A DNA stretch of 64,000 nt from Cystobacter fuscus DSM 2262. GTDB taxonomy: Bacteria; Myxococcota; Myxococcia; Myxococcales; Myxococcaceae. The DNA lies in NCBI RefSeq assembly GCF_000335475.2, contig NZ_ANAH02000011.1:248001-312000 (forward strand), read 5' to 3'. The translations under genes and the position numbers were made by a program. The notes below the pieces were generated by a model that was given only the letters and a program-made list of their open reading frames with translations, did no database searches and was not told the origin of the DNA. Shown in pieces: positions 1-8,052 of this stretch (the stretch's first letter is position 1; each line of letters opens with the position of its first letter).

Positions 1-588
1 CGCCTCCCACACCGTGCCTTCGTCCGTGGGGTGCAGGTCCAGCGACGTGGCGAGCTGCGACAGCATGGGCCCGTGCATCGCGTCCTCGCGGCCCCGGCCC
101 ATCTCGTCCCAGTAGTTGCGCGCCAGCTCCAGCTTGGCCTGCGTGGGCAGCTTCACCTGGGTGAGCGCCACCAGGTCATCGAAGCCCGCCTCGCCCGCGA
201 ACTCCTGGGTGAGGAACCAGTGGAAGGGCTCCAGCGTCGCTTCCGTGGCGAGCCACGCGAAGAGCGGGTCTCCCTGTCCCGGGCCCGTCTGCTTCAGCTC
301 CTCGAACCAGGCCACGAAGGCCTCGGGCTCCTCGGGCGCCTCGGCGGCGCGCTCGGCCACGAGGGCACGCTCGCGCTCGACGAACTCTCCCTCCAGCAGG
401 CGCAGCCGCGTCTCGCGCGTCACCTCCTCGCGCCAATCCTCATGCGGCACGGTGGGCCGCAGACGCGACCTGTTGAATTGAAGAAGCACCCGGTGGAGCG
501 CGTTCTGCTCTTGCTCGCCCGCTCCTTCACCGAGGAGCGCACCGAGTTGCATATTCTCCGAGCTCCCGCTCTCTCCAAACCCCGCCAT
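1..588 (-). CDS. Iron-containing redox enzyme family protein (partial)
   Basis: The first 196 residues are visible; the C-terminus lies beyond the left edge. The sequence reads as an all-helical heme-oxygenase-like fold. Supporting motifs are EPFHWFLTQE (about residues 123-132), followed by a helix carrying D and E residues and then EDAMHGPML about 40 residues on. This spacing of Glu/His pairs is typical of heme-oxygenase-like di-iron oxidases, which oxidise small molecules or amino acids. The ATG at 588 follows a non-coding gap of 66 bp shared with the divergent amidinohydrolase gene, so the two may share a control region. The substrate cannot be told from sequence. The family call is moderately firm; the iron ligands are inferred. 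Confidence 0.65.
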   Translation of the reverse strand, partial: MAGFGESGSSENMQLGALLGEGAGEQEQNALHRVLLQFNRSRLRPTVPHEDWREEVTRETRLRLLEGEFVERERALVAERAAEAPEEPEAFVAWFEELKQTGPGQGDPLFAWLATEATLEPFHWFLTQEFAGEAGFDDLVALTQVKLPTQAKLELARNYWDEMGRGREDAMHGPMLSQLATSLDLHPTDEGTVWEA

Positions 589-654
589 GGTGCACACCCT
601 CCTGATCTGGTGCCTCGGCCTGATGCCGAGGCCCATACAGGGGAGAAGGTGGGG

Positions 655-1578
655 ATGCCCGCGGTCACAAGCCAGTCGTCGCTGACATTCGCGATCAGTG
701 AGATTCGTTGTGAGAGGAATCAGTGCGCCATCCAGACGGTGGACTGTGCCTATCAAGTGGCTTGGAGCATCAACCCGCATATGAAGATTGGCGCCGTCAA
801 CTGGCGCCACGCGCGTGCCCAACATCAGGCCTACCGCCGTGCTCTCGTCGAGGCGGGCGCCGAGTTGATTTCCCTGCCCTTCGTTCACGGCGCGTATGAC
901 TCCGTGTTCGCCAAGGACAACGCCGTGTTGCACTCGCAGCGCGGGCGGATGCGGGCGTTGCTCGCCTCGCCCGTCCACGGCGAGCGCCAGCAGGAGCAGC
1001 GGGCGCGGGCCCGTGTGCTGGACACCCTGGGCTTCGAGGTCTTCAGCCCCCCGTCGGCCCACTTCGAGGGAGGAGACCTGGCGATGCTGCCCCAGGCGAG
1101 CGGAGCGCTGCTCGGCTACGGCCAGCGCTCCTCGGCGCGCGCGGCGATGATGCTCGAGGTGTTCCTCGACGCGCCGGTGACGCCCCTGGAGCTGCGCGAT
1201 CCGCACCTCTACCACCTGGACACCGCGCTGCACGTGCTGTCCGACGGCACCGTGCTCGTCTGCGAGGAGGCCTTCACGCCCGAGGCCTTGCGCACGCTCG
1301 CGCGCACCGAGGGCGTCAACCGCGTGCTGCGCGTGCCCTACGAGGAGGCGCTCGTCTTCGGGCTCAACCTCGTGGAGGTGGGCAACACGGTGCTGGTGGG
1401 CGCGCGGGCCCCCCAGGTGATGTCCCTGCTGCGCGCGCTGGGCCGCCGGCCGGTGGAGGTCCGCCTGGACCAGTTCCACCTGGCGGGCGGCAGCGCGGCG
1501 TGCCTCGTGTCACAGATTCATCACGCCGGGCGCGTGGCCACGAGCGACACCACGGCGATGCGCTCCACGTTCGCGTAG
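655..1578 (+). CDS. DDAH/amidinotransferase-superfamily amidinohydrolase
   Basis: A protein of 307 residues of the guanidine-modifying superfamily (dimethylarginine dimethylaminohydrolase, arginine deiminase and relatives), which hydrolyse guanidino groups of arginine derivatives to citrulline-type products through a Cys-His pair. Visible hallmarks in order: the early INPHM strand, FAKDNAVL (substrate Asp region), HFEGGDL (Glu/Asp), YHLDTALHVL (catalytic His in H-L-D-T) and the C-terminal GGSAACLVSQ with the nucleophilic Cys. The start at 655 is preceded by the purine-rich GGAGAAGGTGGGG. The reading frame is open far upstream, but that part is antisense to the neighbouring gene. The 3' end overlaps the convergent methyltransferase gene by 58 bp. 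The exact substrate is not resolvable. Confidence 0.8.
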   Translation: MPAVTSQSSLTFAISEIRCERNQCAIQTVDCAYQVAWSINPHMKIGAVNWRHARAQHQAYRRALVEAGAELISLPFVHGAYDSVFAKDNAVLHSQRGRMRALLASPVHGERQQEQRARARVLDTLGFEVFSPPSAHFEGGDLAMLPQASGALLGYGQRSSARAAMMLEVFLDAPVTPLELRDPHLYHLDTALHVLSDGTVLVCEEAFTPEALRTLARTEGVNRVLRVPYEEALVFGLNLVEVGNTVLVGARAPQVMSLLRALGRRPVEVRLDQFHLAGGSAACLVSQIHHAGRVATSDTTAMRSTFA

Positions 1579-2441
1579 GGCCGCTGTTCCAGCTCCTCGC
1601 CGAAGACATCCGGATCCAACTCCTCGTACTGGAAGAGGGCCCGGGCCTCGGCGAGCACCGGGGTGAGCGCCGCGCGCAGCTGATCCTCGCCGTCCACCAC
1701 GGGCGCGCCGCTATAGAGCACGAGCATGCCGCCGGGAGACAGGCGGCGCATGGCTTCCCGGGTGAAGCGCACGGACAGGTCCACGCCGTGAGGGCCTCCG
1801 CCATCGCGGTACGTGCGCGCGCCCTCGTCCACCAGGTAGGGCGGGTTGGCGATGACGAGATCCACCTCGCCCGGCACGCCGCCCAGCGCATCGCTCGTGA
1901 GCACCTCCACGTGGGACACCCCGTTGAGCGCGGCGTTGATGCGCGAGAATCGCAGCGCCCGCTCGTTCACGTCGGCGAGCACGAGCGTGTCCACCCGGTG
2001 GGCCAAGGACAGGCCCCCGGCCCCCGAGCCACAGCCCACGTCCACCGCGCGCCGGAAGTGGCCCGGTACGCGCGCGAGCAGGGAGGCGAAGCGGTAGGTG
2101 TCCGGACCGAAGAAGACGGCGTCCTTCTGAGACGTGGGATAGGCCTCGTGGAGGTAGAGCCCGGTGCCCAGGCTGGAGTAGCGCACGAGGCTGCGCAGCC
2201 GCCCATCGGGTTGCTTCTCCACCATCCGCGCGCGGTCCAACAGCGCCAACATGGGCGAGGGCAGCACCTCCGCGGTGAAGGGCCGGTTCCAGCCGAACAC
2301 CTCGCGCAGCGAGCGCGCCGTCTCCGAGGAGCGGCGGGCGTTGACGCGCCGATGGGTCTCGGGCGTCACGGTGATGAAGTGGTAGCCGGCGGAGCGCAGC
2401 GCGCGTCCGAGCTCGAGCAGGGCCTCGTCCTGGGAATTCAC
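1521..2441 (-). CDS. Class I SAM-dependent methyltransferase (small-domain, NPPY type)
   Basis: About 306 residues. The SAM-binding motif I VDVGCGSGAGGLSLA and the motif IV LVIANPPYLVDEG are clear. NPPY is the signature of methyltransferases acting on planar nitrogen, as in PrmC/HemK and the RsmC/RlmG rRNA enzymes. The N-terminal third (DEALLELGRALRSAGYHF onward) is a family-specific accessory domain. The frame stays open up to 2645, but conserved-looking sequence begins near residue 70 of that frame. I therefore chose the GTG at 2441; an ATG at 2498 is the alternative and has an AG-rich stretch only just upstream. The gene is convergent with, and overlaps the end of, the amidinohydrolase gene. 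The target (protein, RNA or small molecule) is unknown. Confidence 0.75.
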   Translation of the reverse strand: MNSQDEALLELGRALRSAGYHFITVTPETHRRVNARRSSETARSLREVFGWNRPFTAEVLPSPMLALLDRARMVEKQPDGRLRSLVRYSSLGTGLYLHEAYPTSQKDAVFFGPDTYRFASLLARVPGHFRRAVDVGCGSGAGGLSLAHRVDTLVLADVNERALRFSRINAALNGVSHVEVLTSDALGGVPGEVDLVIANPPYLVDEGARTYRDGGGPHGVDLSVRFTREAMRRLSPGGMLVLYSGAPVVDGEDQLRAALTPVLAEARALFQYEELDPDVFGEELEQRPYANVERIAVVSLVATRPA

Positions 2442-2677
2442 CCCCGTACCCTTTGGCCGCGAGAGCACCCCGTCAAGCAAGGACCGGTTTCCCGGCATTC
2501 TCCAGAGCACACTTTTGCAGCGTCCGTGTTGGCGGACGACAGACCCGGCGACGGGCGCTCCAATGCCTGTCTGCCCTACGGTCAAGGCCATAGAAATAAC
2601 AGCCGCTTGAAATAAAACCCGAACATGAAAGCGTGGGCCCCCCACCGTTGGATGTCAGACGTTCCCGGGGAGGCCCA

Positions 2678-3664
2678 TTGAGAAGACTCCTGCTTGCGCT
2701 GTTCGCCGTGTTGATGCCGGGCCTGTCGTGGGCGGGCGTCGTCTGGAGGGGGGACTTCGAGACGGGAGGCATCACGCAGTACACCCGCGCGCAACGGGTG
2801 AGCACGGACCGGTTGCAGATCGTCCAGTCGCCCGCCTTCCAGGGCCGCTACGCCCTCAAGGCCACGGTGCGCCAGGGCGATGATCCCATCGACTCGAGCG
2901 GCAATCGCAACGAACTCGTCTACATGGGGCAGGAGAAGGAGGGCTCGGAGTACTACTACCGCTGGCAGGTGATGTTCCCCACGGACTACCCGAGCGTGGA
3001 CGCGTGGCAGGTCTTCACCCAGTGGCACCACTCGGGGTGCTGTGGCTCGCCGCCGGTGGAGTTCTTCGTCAAGGGCGAGGAGATGCGGCTCACGCTCGCC
3101 GACAGCGCCACGCCCTGGAAGACGAAGCTGGTGCGCGGCGTGTGGCACGACTTCATCTTCCACGTGAAGTGGTCCTCGGACGCCTCCGTGGGCTTCGTGG
3201 AGCTGTGGCTCAATGGCCAGCGCGTGTTGTCCAAGTACAAGCACGTCACGCTGTACGAGGGCGATGGCGTCTACCTGAAGCTGGGCCTCTATCGCAGCGA
3301 CACCGTGAAGCCCGTGGGCGTCGTCTACCACGATGGCTATACGCAGGCGACGCAACTGGCGGACGTGCTGCCCCCTCCGGCGCCCCCGCCCCCGCCGGTG
3401 GACGCGGGCACTCCAGCGCCGACGGACGCGGGGACTCCGGGGCCGGTGGACGCGGGCACGCCCGGAGCCGGGCCCGGGACGGAAGTGCCCCCGGCGGGTG
3501 AGACACCGGTGGACTCCTCGTCGCCCACGCCGGGAACGGGAACCGTGCTTCCTCCGCCGGGTGAGCAGGCCCAGGCCGTGGGGTGCTCGAGCACCGGCGG
3601 AGCGCTCGGCGTCCTGGCGCTGTTGGGGCTCGCGGGGCTGCCGCGGCGGTGGCGGCGCCGGTAG
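2678..3664 (+). CDS. Secreted polysaccharide lyase-like protein with MYXO-CTERM tail
   Basis: 328 residues. A TTG start at 2678 is set by the strong GGGGAGG at 2667-2673 and gives a clean signal peptide (MRRLLLALFAVLMPGLSWA). The mature domain (about residues 20-225; for example VVWRGDFETGG and YRWQVMFPTDYP) matches heparinase-I-like or alginate-lyase-like beta-jelly-roll lyases (Polysacc_lyase family). A linker of Pro, Asp-Ala-Gly-Thr-Pro and Ser-Thr repeats (about 228-295) leads to GCSSTGGALG, a hydrophobic helix and RRWRRR. That tail is the MYXO-CTERM anchor processed by myxosortase. The protein should therefore be displayed on the outer surface and cleave an acidic polysaccharide. The substrate is not predicted. 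Another MYXO-CTERM protein with a similar linker lies at 41948-43405. Confidence 0.75.
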   Translation: MRRLLLALFAVLMPGLSWAGVVWRGDFETGGITQYTRAQRVSTDRLQIVQSPAFQGRYALKATVRQGDDPIDSSGNRNELVYMGQEKEGSEYYYRWQVMFPTDYPSVDAWQVFTQWHHSGCCGSPPVEFFVKGEEMRLTLADSATPWKTKLVRGVWHDFIFHVKWSSDASVGFVELWLNGQRVLSKYKHVTLYEGDGVYLKLGLYRSDTVKPVGVVYHDGYTQATQLADVLPPPAPPPPPVDAGTPAPTDAGTPGPVDAGTPGAGPGTEVPPAGETPVDSSSPTPGTGTVLPPPGEQAQAVGCSSTGGALGVLALLGLAGLPRRWRRR

Positions 3665-3735
3665 ACGCGCCCGCGCGCTCGCTACCCATCCTCGTGGGGC
3701 TATCGTAAGAGGCACCCCGCGAGGAGGAAGCCGAG

Positions 3736-5250
3736 ATGAGCGATGCGCGTGAGAAGGCGGTGCCCCACCTGAGCCCGGAGGAGTTCCGGCGGCTGGGCCA
3801 CCGGATGGTGGATTGGATCGCCGACTACTGGGCGCGTGTGGAGTCCTTCCCCGTGCGCGCGGCGGTGGCTCCGGGCGAGGTGGCGGCGAAGCTGCCCGCG
3901 CATGCGCCCGAGGAGGGCCTCGAGGGCGCCGAGGGCTGGGAGGCCATCTTCCGCGACCTGGAGGACGTGGTGCTGCCGGGCCTCACCCATTGGCAGTCCC
4001 CCTCCTTCTTCGCCTACTTCCCGTCCAACACCTCGGGGCCGGCGGTGCTCGGGGAGCTGCTGTCCGCGGGCCTGGGCGTGCAGGGCATGCTCTGGTCCAC
4101 CAGCCCCGCCGCCACCGAGATGGAGACGCGCGTGCTGGACTGGCTGGCCGGGCTGCTCGGCCTGCCCGCCGCCTTCCAGTCGGGCTCGGGCACGGGCGGT
4201 GGCGTCATCCAGGGCACCGCCAGCGAGGCCGTGCTCGTGGCGCTGGTGGCGGCGCGCGAGCGGGCGCGGCGCGCGCTCGGCCGCGAGGCGGAATGGGTGG
4301 CCTATACCTCCACCCAGACGCACTCCTCCGTGCTCAAGGCGGCCATGCTCGCGGGCGTGGCGAACGGAGCGCAGGACGGTGTGCACCTGCGGCAGATCGA
4401 CACGGATGGCGGCTACGCCCTGCGACCGGACCTGCTGGAGAAGGCGGTGCGCGAGGACCTGGCCGCGGGCCGCCAGCCCTTCTTCGTGTGCGCGTCCCTG
4501 GGGACGACGTCCTCGGGGGCGATGGATCCGGTGCGCGCGGTGGGCGAGGTGTGGGAGCGCACCGGGGTGCGTGCCTCGGGCGGATGGCTGCACGTGGACG
4601 CGGCGTGGGCGGGCTCGGCGCTGCTGTGCCCCGAGTACGCGGCGCTACGCGAGGGGCTGGAGGTGGCGGACTCCTTCGCCTTCAACCCGCACAAGTGGCT
4701 GCTCACCAACTTCGACTGCGATGCCTTCTACACGAGGGACCGCAAGGCCCTCATCGACGCGTTGAGCGTGACGCCCGAGTACCTGCGCAACGCGGCCAGC
4801 GCGAGCGGCGCGGTCATCGACTACCGGGACTGGCAGGTGCCGCTCGGCCGCCGCTTCCGTGCGCTGAAGCTGTGGTTCGTGCTGCGCCACTATGGCGCCC
4901 GGGGGCTGCGGACCTACGTGCGCGAGCACATCCGGCTGGCGGAGCGCTTCGCCGCGTGGGTCGAGGAGGACGCGCGCTTCGAGCTGGCCGTGCCTCGCTC
5001 GCTCTCCCTGGTGTGTTTCCGGCTCGAGCCCCGGCCGGGCGAGGCGCCGGGGGACACGGACACGCGCAACCGCCTGCTGTTGGAGCGGCTCAACGCGAGC
5101 GGCCAGGCGTTCCTCTCCCATACGGTGCTGCCCGGCGTGGACGGGGCGCCCGCGCGCTACGTGTTGCGCCTGGCCATCGGCGCGGTGCGCACCGAGGAGC
5201 GGCACGTGCGCGCGGTCTGGGAGCGGCTCGTGGCGCTCGCGGGGGAATAG
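3736..5250 (+). CDS. Pyridoxal-dependent decarboxylase, aromatic-L-amino-acid type
   Basis: 504 residues, the usual length for group II PLP decarboxylases. Hallmarks in order: the N-terminal FRRLGHRMVDWIADYW, the HWQSPSFFAYFPSNTS substrate loop, HSSVLKAAMLAG (stacking His), HVDAAWAGSALL (Asp to the PLP nitrogen) and NPHKWLLTNFDC with the Schiff-base Lys. The Trp/Phe-rich N-terminus resembles dopa/tryptophan decarboxylases more than glutamate decarboxylases. It should form an aromatic amine plus CO2 in the cytosol. An AGGAGGAAGCC ribosome site precedes the ATG. It is followed after about 90 bp by the glycosylase gene on the same strand. Substrate preference among Phe, Tyr, Trp and dopa is not assigned. 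Confidence 0.88.
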   Translation: MSDAREKAVPHLSPEEFRRLGHRMVDWIADYWARVESFPVRAAVAPGEVAAKLPAHAPEEGLEGAEGWEAIFRDLEDVVLPGLTHWQSPSFFAYFPSNTSGPAVLGELLSAGLGVQGMLWSTSPAATEMETRVLDWLAGLLGLPAAFQSGSGTGGGVIQGTASEAVLVALVAARERARRALGREAEWVAYTSTQTHSSVLKAAMLAGVANGAQDGVHLRQIDTDGGYALRPDLLEKAVREDLAAGRQPFFVCASLGTTSSGAMDPVRAVGEVWERTGVRASGGWLHVDAAWAGSALLCPEYAALREGLEVADSFAFNPHKWLLTNFDCDAFYTRDRKALIDALSVTPEYLRNAASASGAVIDYRDWQVPLGRRFRALKLWFVLRHYGARGLRTYVREHIRLAERFAAWVEEDARFELAVPRSLSLVCFRLEPRPGEAPGDTDTRNRLLLERLNASGQAFLSHTVLPGVDGAPARYVLRLAIGAVRTEERHVRAVWERLVALAGE

Positions 5251-5339
5251 CGGGGCGGGCCCGACGGTAGAGGTCGAGTCACCGGGAGGAACGCCTGAAG
5301 TCGACTCACAGACCCACGAGGGAGGAACTGCTGGCCGCG

Positions 5340-5855
5340 GTGGGGGCGAGGATGCAGGACATCATCGCTCCCGGCCTGAAGGTCCTCTTCTGCGGCATCA
5401 ACCCGAGCGTGTATTCGGCCGTCGTGCGCCACCACTTCGCGCGGCCGGGCAACCGCTTCTGGCCGGCGCTGTACGCCTCGGGCTTCACGGACCGGCTGCT
5501 CGCCCCCCACGAGCAGGGCGAGTTGCTCGTGCGCGGCTATGGCATCACCAACGTGGTGGAGGAGGCCTCGGTGGCGGCGGACTCGCTGACGGCGCGGGAC
5601 TACGCCGAGGGCGGCCGGAAGCTGGAGGCCAAGGTGCGGCGCTACCAACCGCGCTACCTGGCGGTGCTGGGCATTGGCGCGTGGCGCACGGCGTTCGGCA
5701 AGCCGAAGGCCCTGCTGGGATTGCAACCGGAGTTCCTGGCCGGCACCCGCGTCTGGGTGCTTCCCAATCCGAGCGGACTCAACGCGCACTACCGTCCCGC
5801 GGACCTGGCGCGGATGTTCCGCGAGCTGCGTCTGGCGGTGGAGGCGGGTGGCTAA
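5340..5855 (+). CDS. mug: G/U mismatch-specific DNA glycosylase
   Basis: Member of the Mug/TDG branch of uracil-DNA glycosylases, which remove U or T opposite G. The core is unmistakable: LKVLFCGINPSVYSA (active-site GINP with Asn), HHFARPGNRFWPAL, and later LPNPSGLNAHY (the second DNA-contacting loop). The first ordinary start codon in frame is the GTG at 5340, but it lacks a well-spaced ribosome site. Sequence resembling the family N-terminus (THRPTREELLAAVGARM) begins upstream, and a CTG at 5295 sits just after GGGAGGA (5284-5290). The true protein may start there, adding 15 residues. The gene end overlaps the convergent lipoprotein gene by 4 bp. Confidence 0.85.
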   Translation: MGARMQDIIAPGLKVLFCGINPSVYSAVVRHHFARPGNRFWPALYASGFTDRLLAPHEQGELLVRGYGITNVVEEASVAADSLTARDYAEGGRKLEAKVRRYQPRYLAVLGIGAWRTAFGKPKALLGLQPEFLAGTRVWVLPNPSGLNAHYRPADLARMFRELRLAVEAGG

Positions 5856-6325
5856 CGCACGCTGCAGGCCAGCCGGTACCTGAGTCCATCCTGCGCGCTG
5901 TTCTGTTTATGGTAGAGGCCCTCGCTGTACGGCATGTAGGGATAGAGGTTCAGCGTCCAGCTCTCGCCAGTGGCGGTCCCATTGGCAGACGCCTGGACGA
6001 CGCATTGACCTTTCTCGGCCTCGGGATGATCGCCTTGGAACACACTGGAGCCAGTTCCCTGGAGCGCACCATCCAGGTGACAAGTGGAGATCACGCTTCC
6101 GTCCGACATGAAGTTCACGAGGTGTTGGATGCTGAAGCTCGTCACGCCAGTGTGGACGAACAGGAGACAGTCGTAGGTCCGCGTCAAGGTGAGGGCGGCG
6201 GTGGTCTTGGATGGACCTTCTTGAGTGGAGACGACAGTGTTTGTCGGGGAGCTGTCGGAGATGGGTTCACCAGGACCACAAGCGCTGGCGAGAAGAGAGG
6301 GAAGGATGAGGGACGCGAGACGCAT
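5852..6325 (-). CDS. Small lipoprotein of unknown function
   Basis: 157 residues. The N-terminus (MRLASLILPSLLASACGPGEP) is a short signal peptide with a plausible lipobox ending at Cys-16. It is followed by a low-complexity Ser/Thr stretch and a domain with four cysteines (YDCLLF, STCHLDG, GQCVVQ, LACSV) that could form two disulfides in the periplasm. I do not recognise the family. A perfect 12-bp palindrome (6326-6337) touches the start codon and contains the ribosome-binding GGGAG. The gene converges with the glycosylase gene. Confidence 0.6.
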   Translation of the reverse strand: MRLASLILPSLLASACGPGEPISDSSPTNTVVSTQEGPSKTTAALTLTRTYDCLLFVHTGVTSFSIQHLVNFMSDGSVISTCHLDGALQGTGSSVFQGDHPEAEKGQCVVQASANGTATGESWTLNLYPYMPYSEGLYHKQNSAQDGLRYRLACSVR

Positions 6326-6337
6326 GGGAGTACTCCC
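6326..6337. promoter_or_regulatory. Perfect 12-bp palindrome over the lipoprotein ribosome-binding site
   Basis: GGGAGTACTCCC lies directly against the ATG of the minus-strand lipoprotein gene. The copy read on that strand supplies the only Shine-Dalgarno-like GGGAG. It could be an operator, or an RNA hairpin that hides the ribosome site. With one mismatch the symmetry extends by two further base pairs on each side. Function is inference. Confidence 0.35.
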
Positions 6338-6506
6338 GTGAGAGCGGTTGGACGTGTAGGAACCCTACGCGTCGCGTCCCTGAAGGCTGTATCCACCCAA
6401 AGTGGTACGTGCGGGCTCCTGCGTGCATGCTCACCGTGCTCTTCGGGGGTGGTGCCGCCGGAGAGGCTCCTGTCATAGTGAGGCTCTGCGAAAATACGGT
6501 GAGACC

Positions 6507-6686
6507 GTGGACATCCGCCGAGACTCCCTCCAATCCCTTCTTCGTGGCGACAGCACGGTGCTGATCCCTAGAGTTCGCCTCATCTACGAGGGCGGCGAAC
6601 TCAAACCCATGAATGTCAGAGTCACGGATGTCGCCGTGAGCAAGACCCAGGAGAAAGTTCCGGGAGTGGAGGTCTTCTTCCAATGA
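6507..6686 (+). pseudogene. Possible 3' remnant of a toxin-like gene (59 codons)
   Basis: A short frame from GTG 6507 whose residues (DIRRDSLQSLLRGD, RVRLIYEGGELKP, VTDVAVSKTQEK) look like real protein, and whose stop overlaps the next ATG in an ATGA coupling. The frame is open upstream to about 6402, and SEALRKYGET before the GTG also looks coding, but no full gene fits there. I read it as the C-terminal end of a larger protein whose 5' part has been lost, or as a very small coupled gene. In myxobacteria, C-terminal tails immediately before a coupled partner are common for polymorphic toxins such as Tox-REase-5. That identity is a guess. Confidence 0.4.
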
Positions 6687-8023
6687 AGGTGCTGGATTTT
6701 CATGGCGTGAAGGGCGAGGACAGCCTCCGGCTCGATTTCAAAGGTGGCTTCGATTCGCGGGTGGCGCTGGAGCGAGCACTGGAGCACTTCCTCCAAGCCC
6801 TCGAGAAGTTCGCCGATGGGTGGATGCCGGACGTCATCAACGGCAAGCGGAGGCGCAAGTACTCCCGCACCTCTTTCTGGAAGGCGCTGGAGGAGCGGCG
6901 TGACGGGAACAGCACGGCTCTCGGGCTCTACCGGACGGAGTGGCCCGCATTGGACATGTCGCTCTGGCTTTGGCTTCCACCGCGGCCTTGCGAGCTGGAC
7001 ATCGCGATCAATGTGAAGCCGCTCTCCTTCTTCAAGGAGGAGGGGCGCTGTCTCCAGTTCGTGGAGATGGTGCGGCACTGGGCCTCTCACTACCCGGTTG
7101 CTCATGCCTCCGCCCATGGTCTGGCGGATGATCAACTGTCTGGTGCTCCCCGCTTTGGCCGCGACATGCAGACCTCCATCCGAGACGGATTCGATAAAAT
7201 CTACGAGGTCTTCTGGCTGAATGTCTTCGGCCCGAAGTTGGTGGATGCCGTCGGTCGCGAGCGCATGCTGTCCACGCCTGCCTGGCGGGTCGAGGAACTT
7301 CCCAACGGCTCCGTGCTTATGGTGATCCGGCCCACCGCCGCGGACTTCGCGAGCGAGGAGGCGCGTGAGGCTCAAGCGCGTGCCCACATCCATCTCCGGC
7401 CGGACCTCGACTACGCCACCGTGCTGCGCACCTTGCGCGAGCGCAGCGCCACGCTCGCCCCCGTGCAACCCCGCTTCCATCCGGACGTGGCTCCGCTCCT
7501 CTCACGCGTGGTGGATGGCGTCGCCATTCATGAGCGCCAGCGGAAGATCGCCGGGTTCAACACGTACCAACCGCCAGAGCCCACGGAGTGGCACCCCGCC
7601 GATGCGGCCCTGCCTCCGGACGTGGACGACCCGGAATCGGCGCGCGAGCATTACGGCGACCTCGCCGAGCACCTGGTGGCGTTGATGCACACGAAGGTGC
7701 CTTCCGTCTTCGAGGCAACGCCCGAGTCGTTGACGGAGGTGGACTATCAGTTCTGGCACGAGGAGTTCCCGAGGGTGTTCGAGCGGCGGAACATCGACGC
7801 GCACGCCGTGCCCGCCATTGGCGCCTACCTCGGTGAAGTGCTGGTGCGCCACCTGGGCGGCCAGTGGATACCCCGCCGGAAGCTCGAGGAGGCCCAGGTG
7901 CTCGTGGGCAGGCGCGTCTGGTTGCCCTTTGTCCGGGCACACCACTACATGCGCTCGTGTCAGTCGCTGCTGGACTGTTCCCTCACCCAGCTCTACCGCG
8001 TGGCCGAGAGGCACCGGTCCTGA
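6683..8023 (+). CDS. Uncharacterised two-domain protein, possible immunity protein
   Basis: 446 residues, cytosolic, with no signal peptide or membrane segment. The N-terminal half (about 1-270; LDFHGVKGEDSLRLDF, FDSRVALERALEHFLQAL, a Trp-rich LWLWLPPRP strand) and the C-terminal half (about 320-446; GAYLGEVLVRHLGGQW, RRVWLPFVRAHHYMRS) look like separate domains. The C-terminal part resembles DUF3806-like or immunity-type folds. The gene starts inside the stop of the preceding 59-codon frame (ATGA), as toxin/immunity partners do. Base composition of the first 600 bp is less GC-rich than in its neighbours, which suggests a laterally moving element. Imm52-type immunity is possible but I cannot confirm it. 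Confidence 0.5.
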   Translation: MKVLDFHGVKGEDSLRLDFKGGFDSRVALERALEHFLQALEKFADGWMPDVINGKRRRKYSRTSFWKALEERRDGNSTALGLYRTEWPALDMSLWLWLPPRPCELDIAINVKPLSFFKEEGRCLQFVEMVRHWASHYPVAHASAHGLADDQLSGAPRFGRDMQTSIRDGFDKIYEVFWLNVFGPKLVDAVGRERMLSTPAWRVEELPNGSVLMVIRPTAADFASEEAREAQARAHIHLRPDLDYATVLRTLRERSATLAPVQPRFHPDVAPLLSRVVDGVAIHERQRKIAGFNTYQPPEPTEWHPADAALPPDVDDPESAREHYGDLAEHLVALMHTKVPSVFEATPESLTEVDYQFWHEEFPRVFERRNIDAHAVPAIGAYLGEVLVRHLGGQWIPRRKLEEAQVLVGRRVWLPFVRAHHYMRSCQSLLDCSLTQLYRVAERHRS

Positions 8024-8052
8024 GCGGGAGCGCGTGTTAAGATCCGTGGGCG

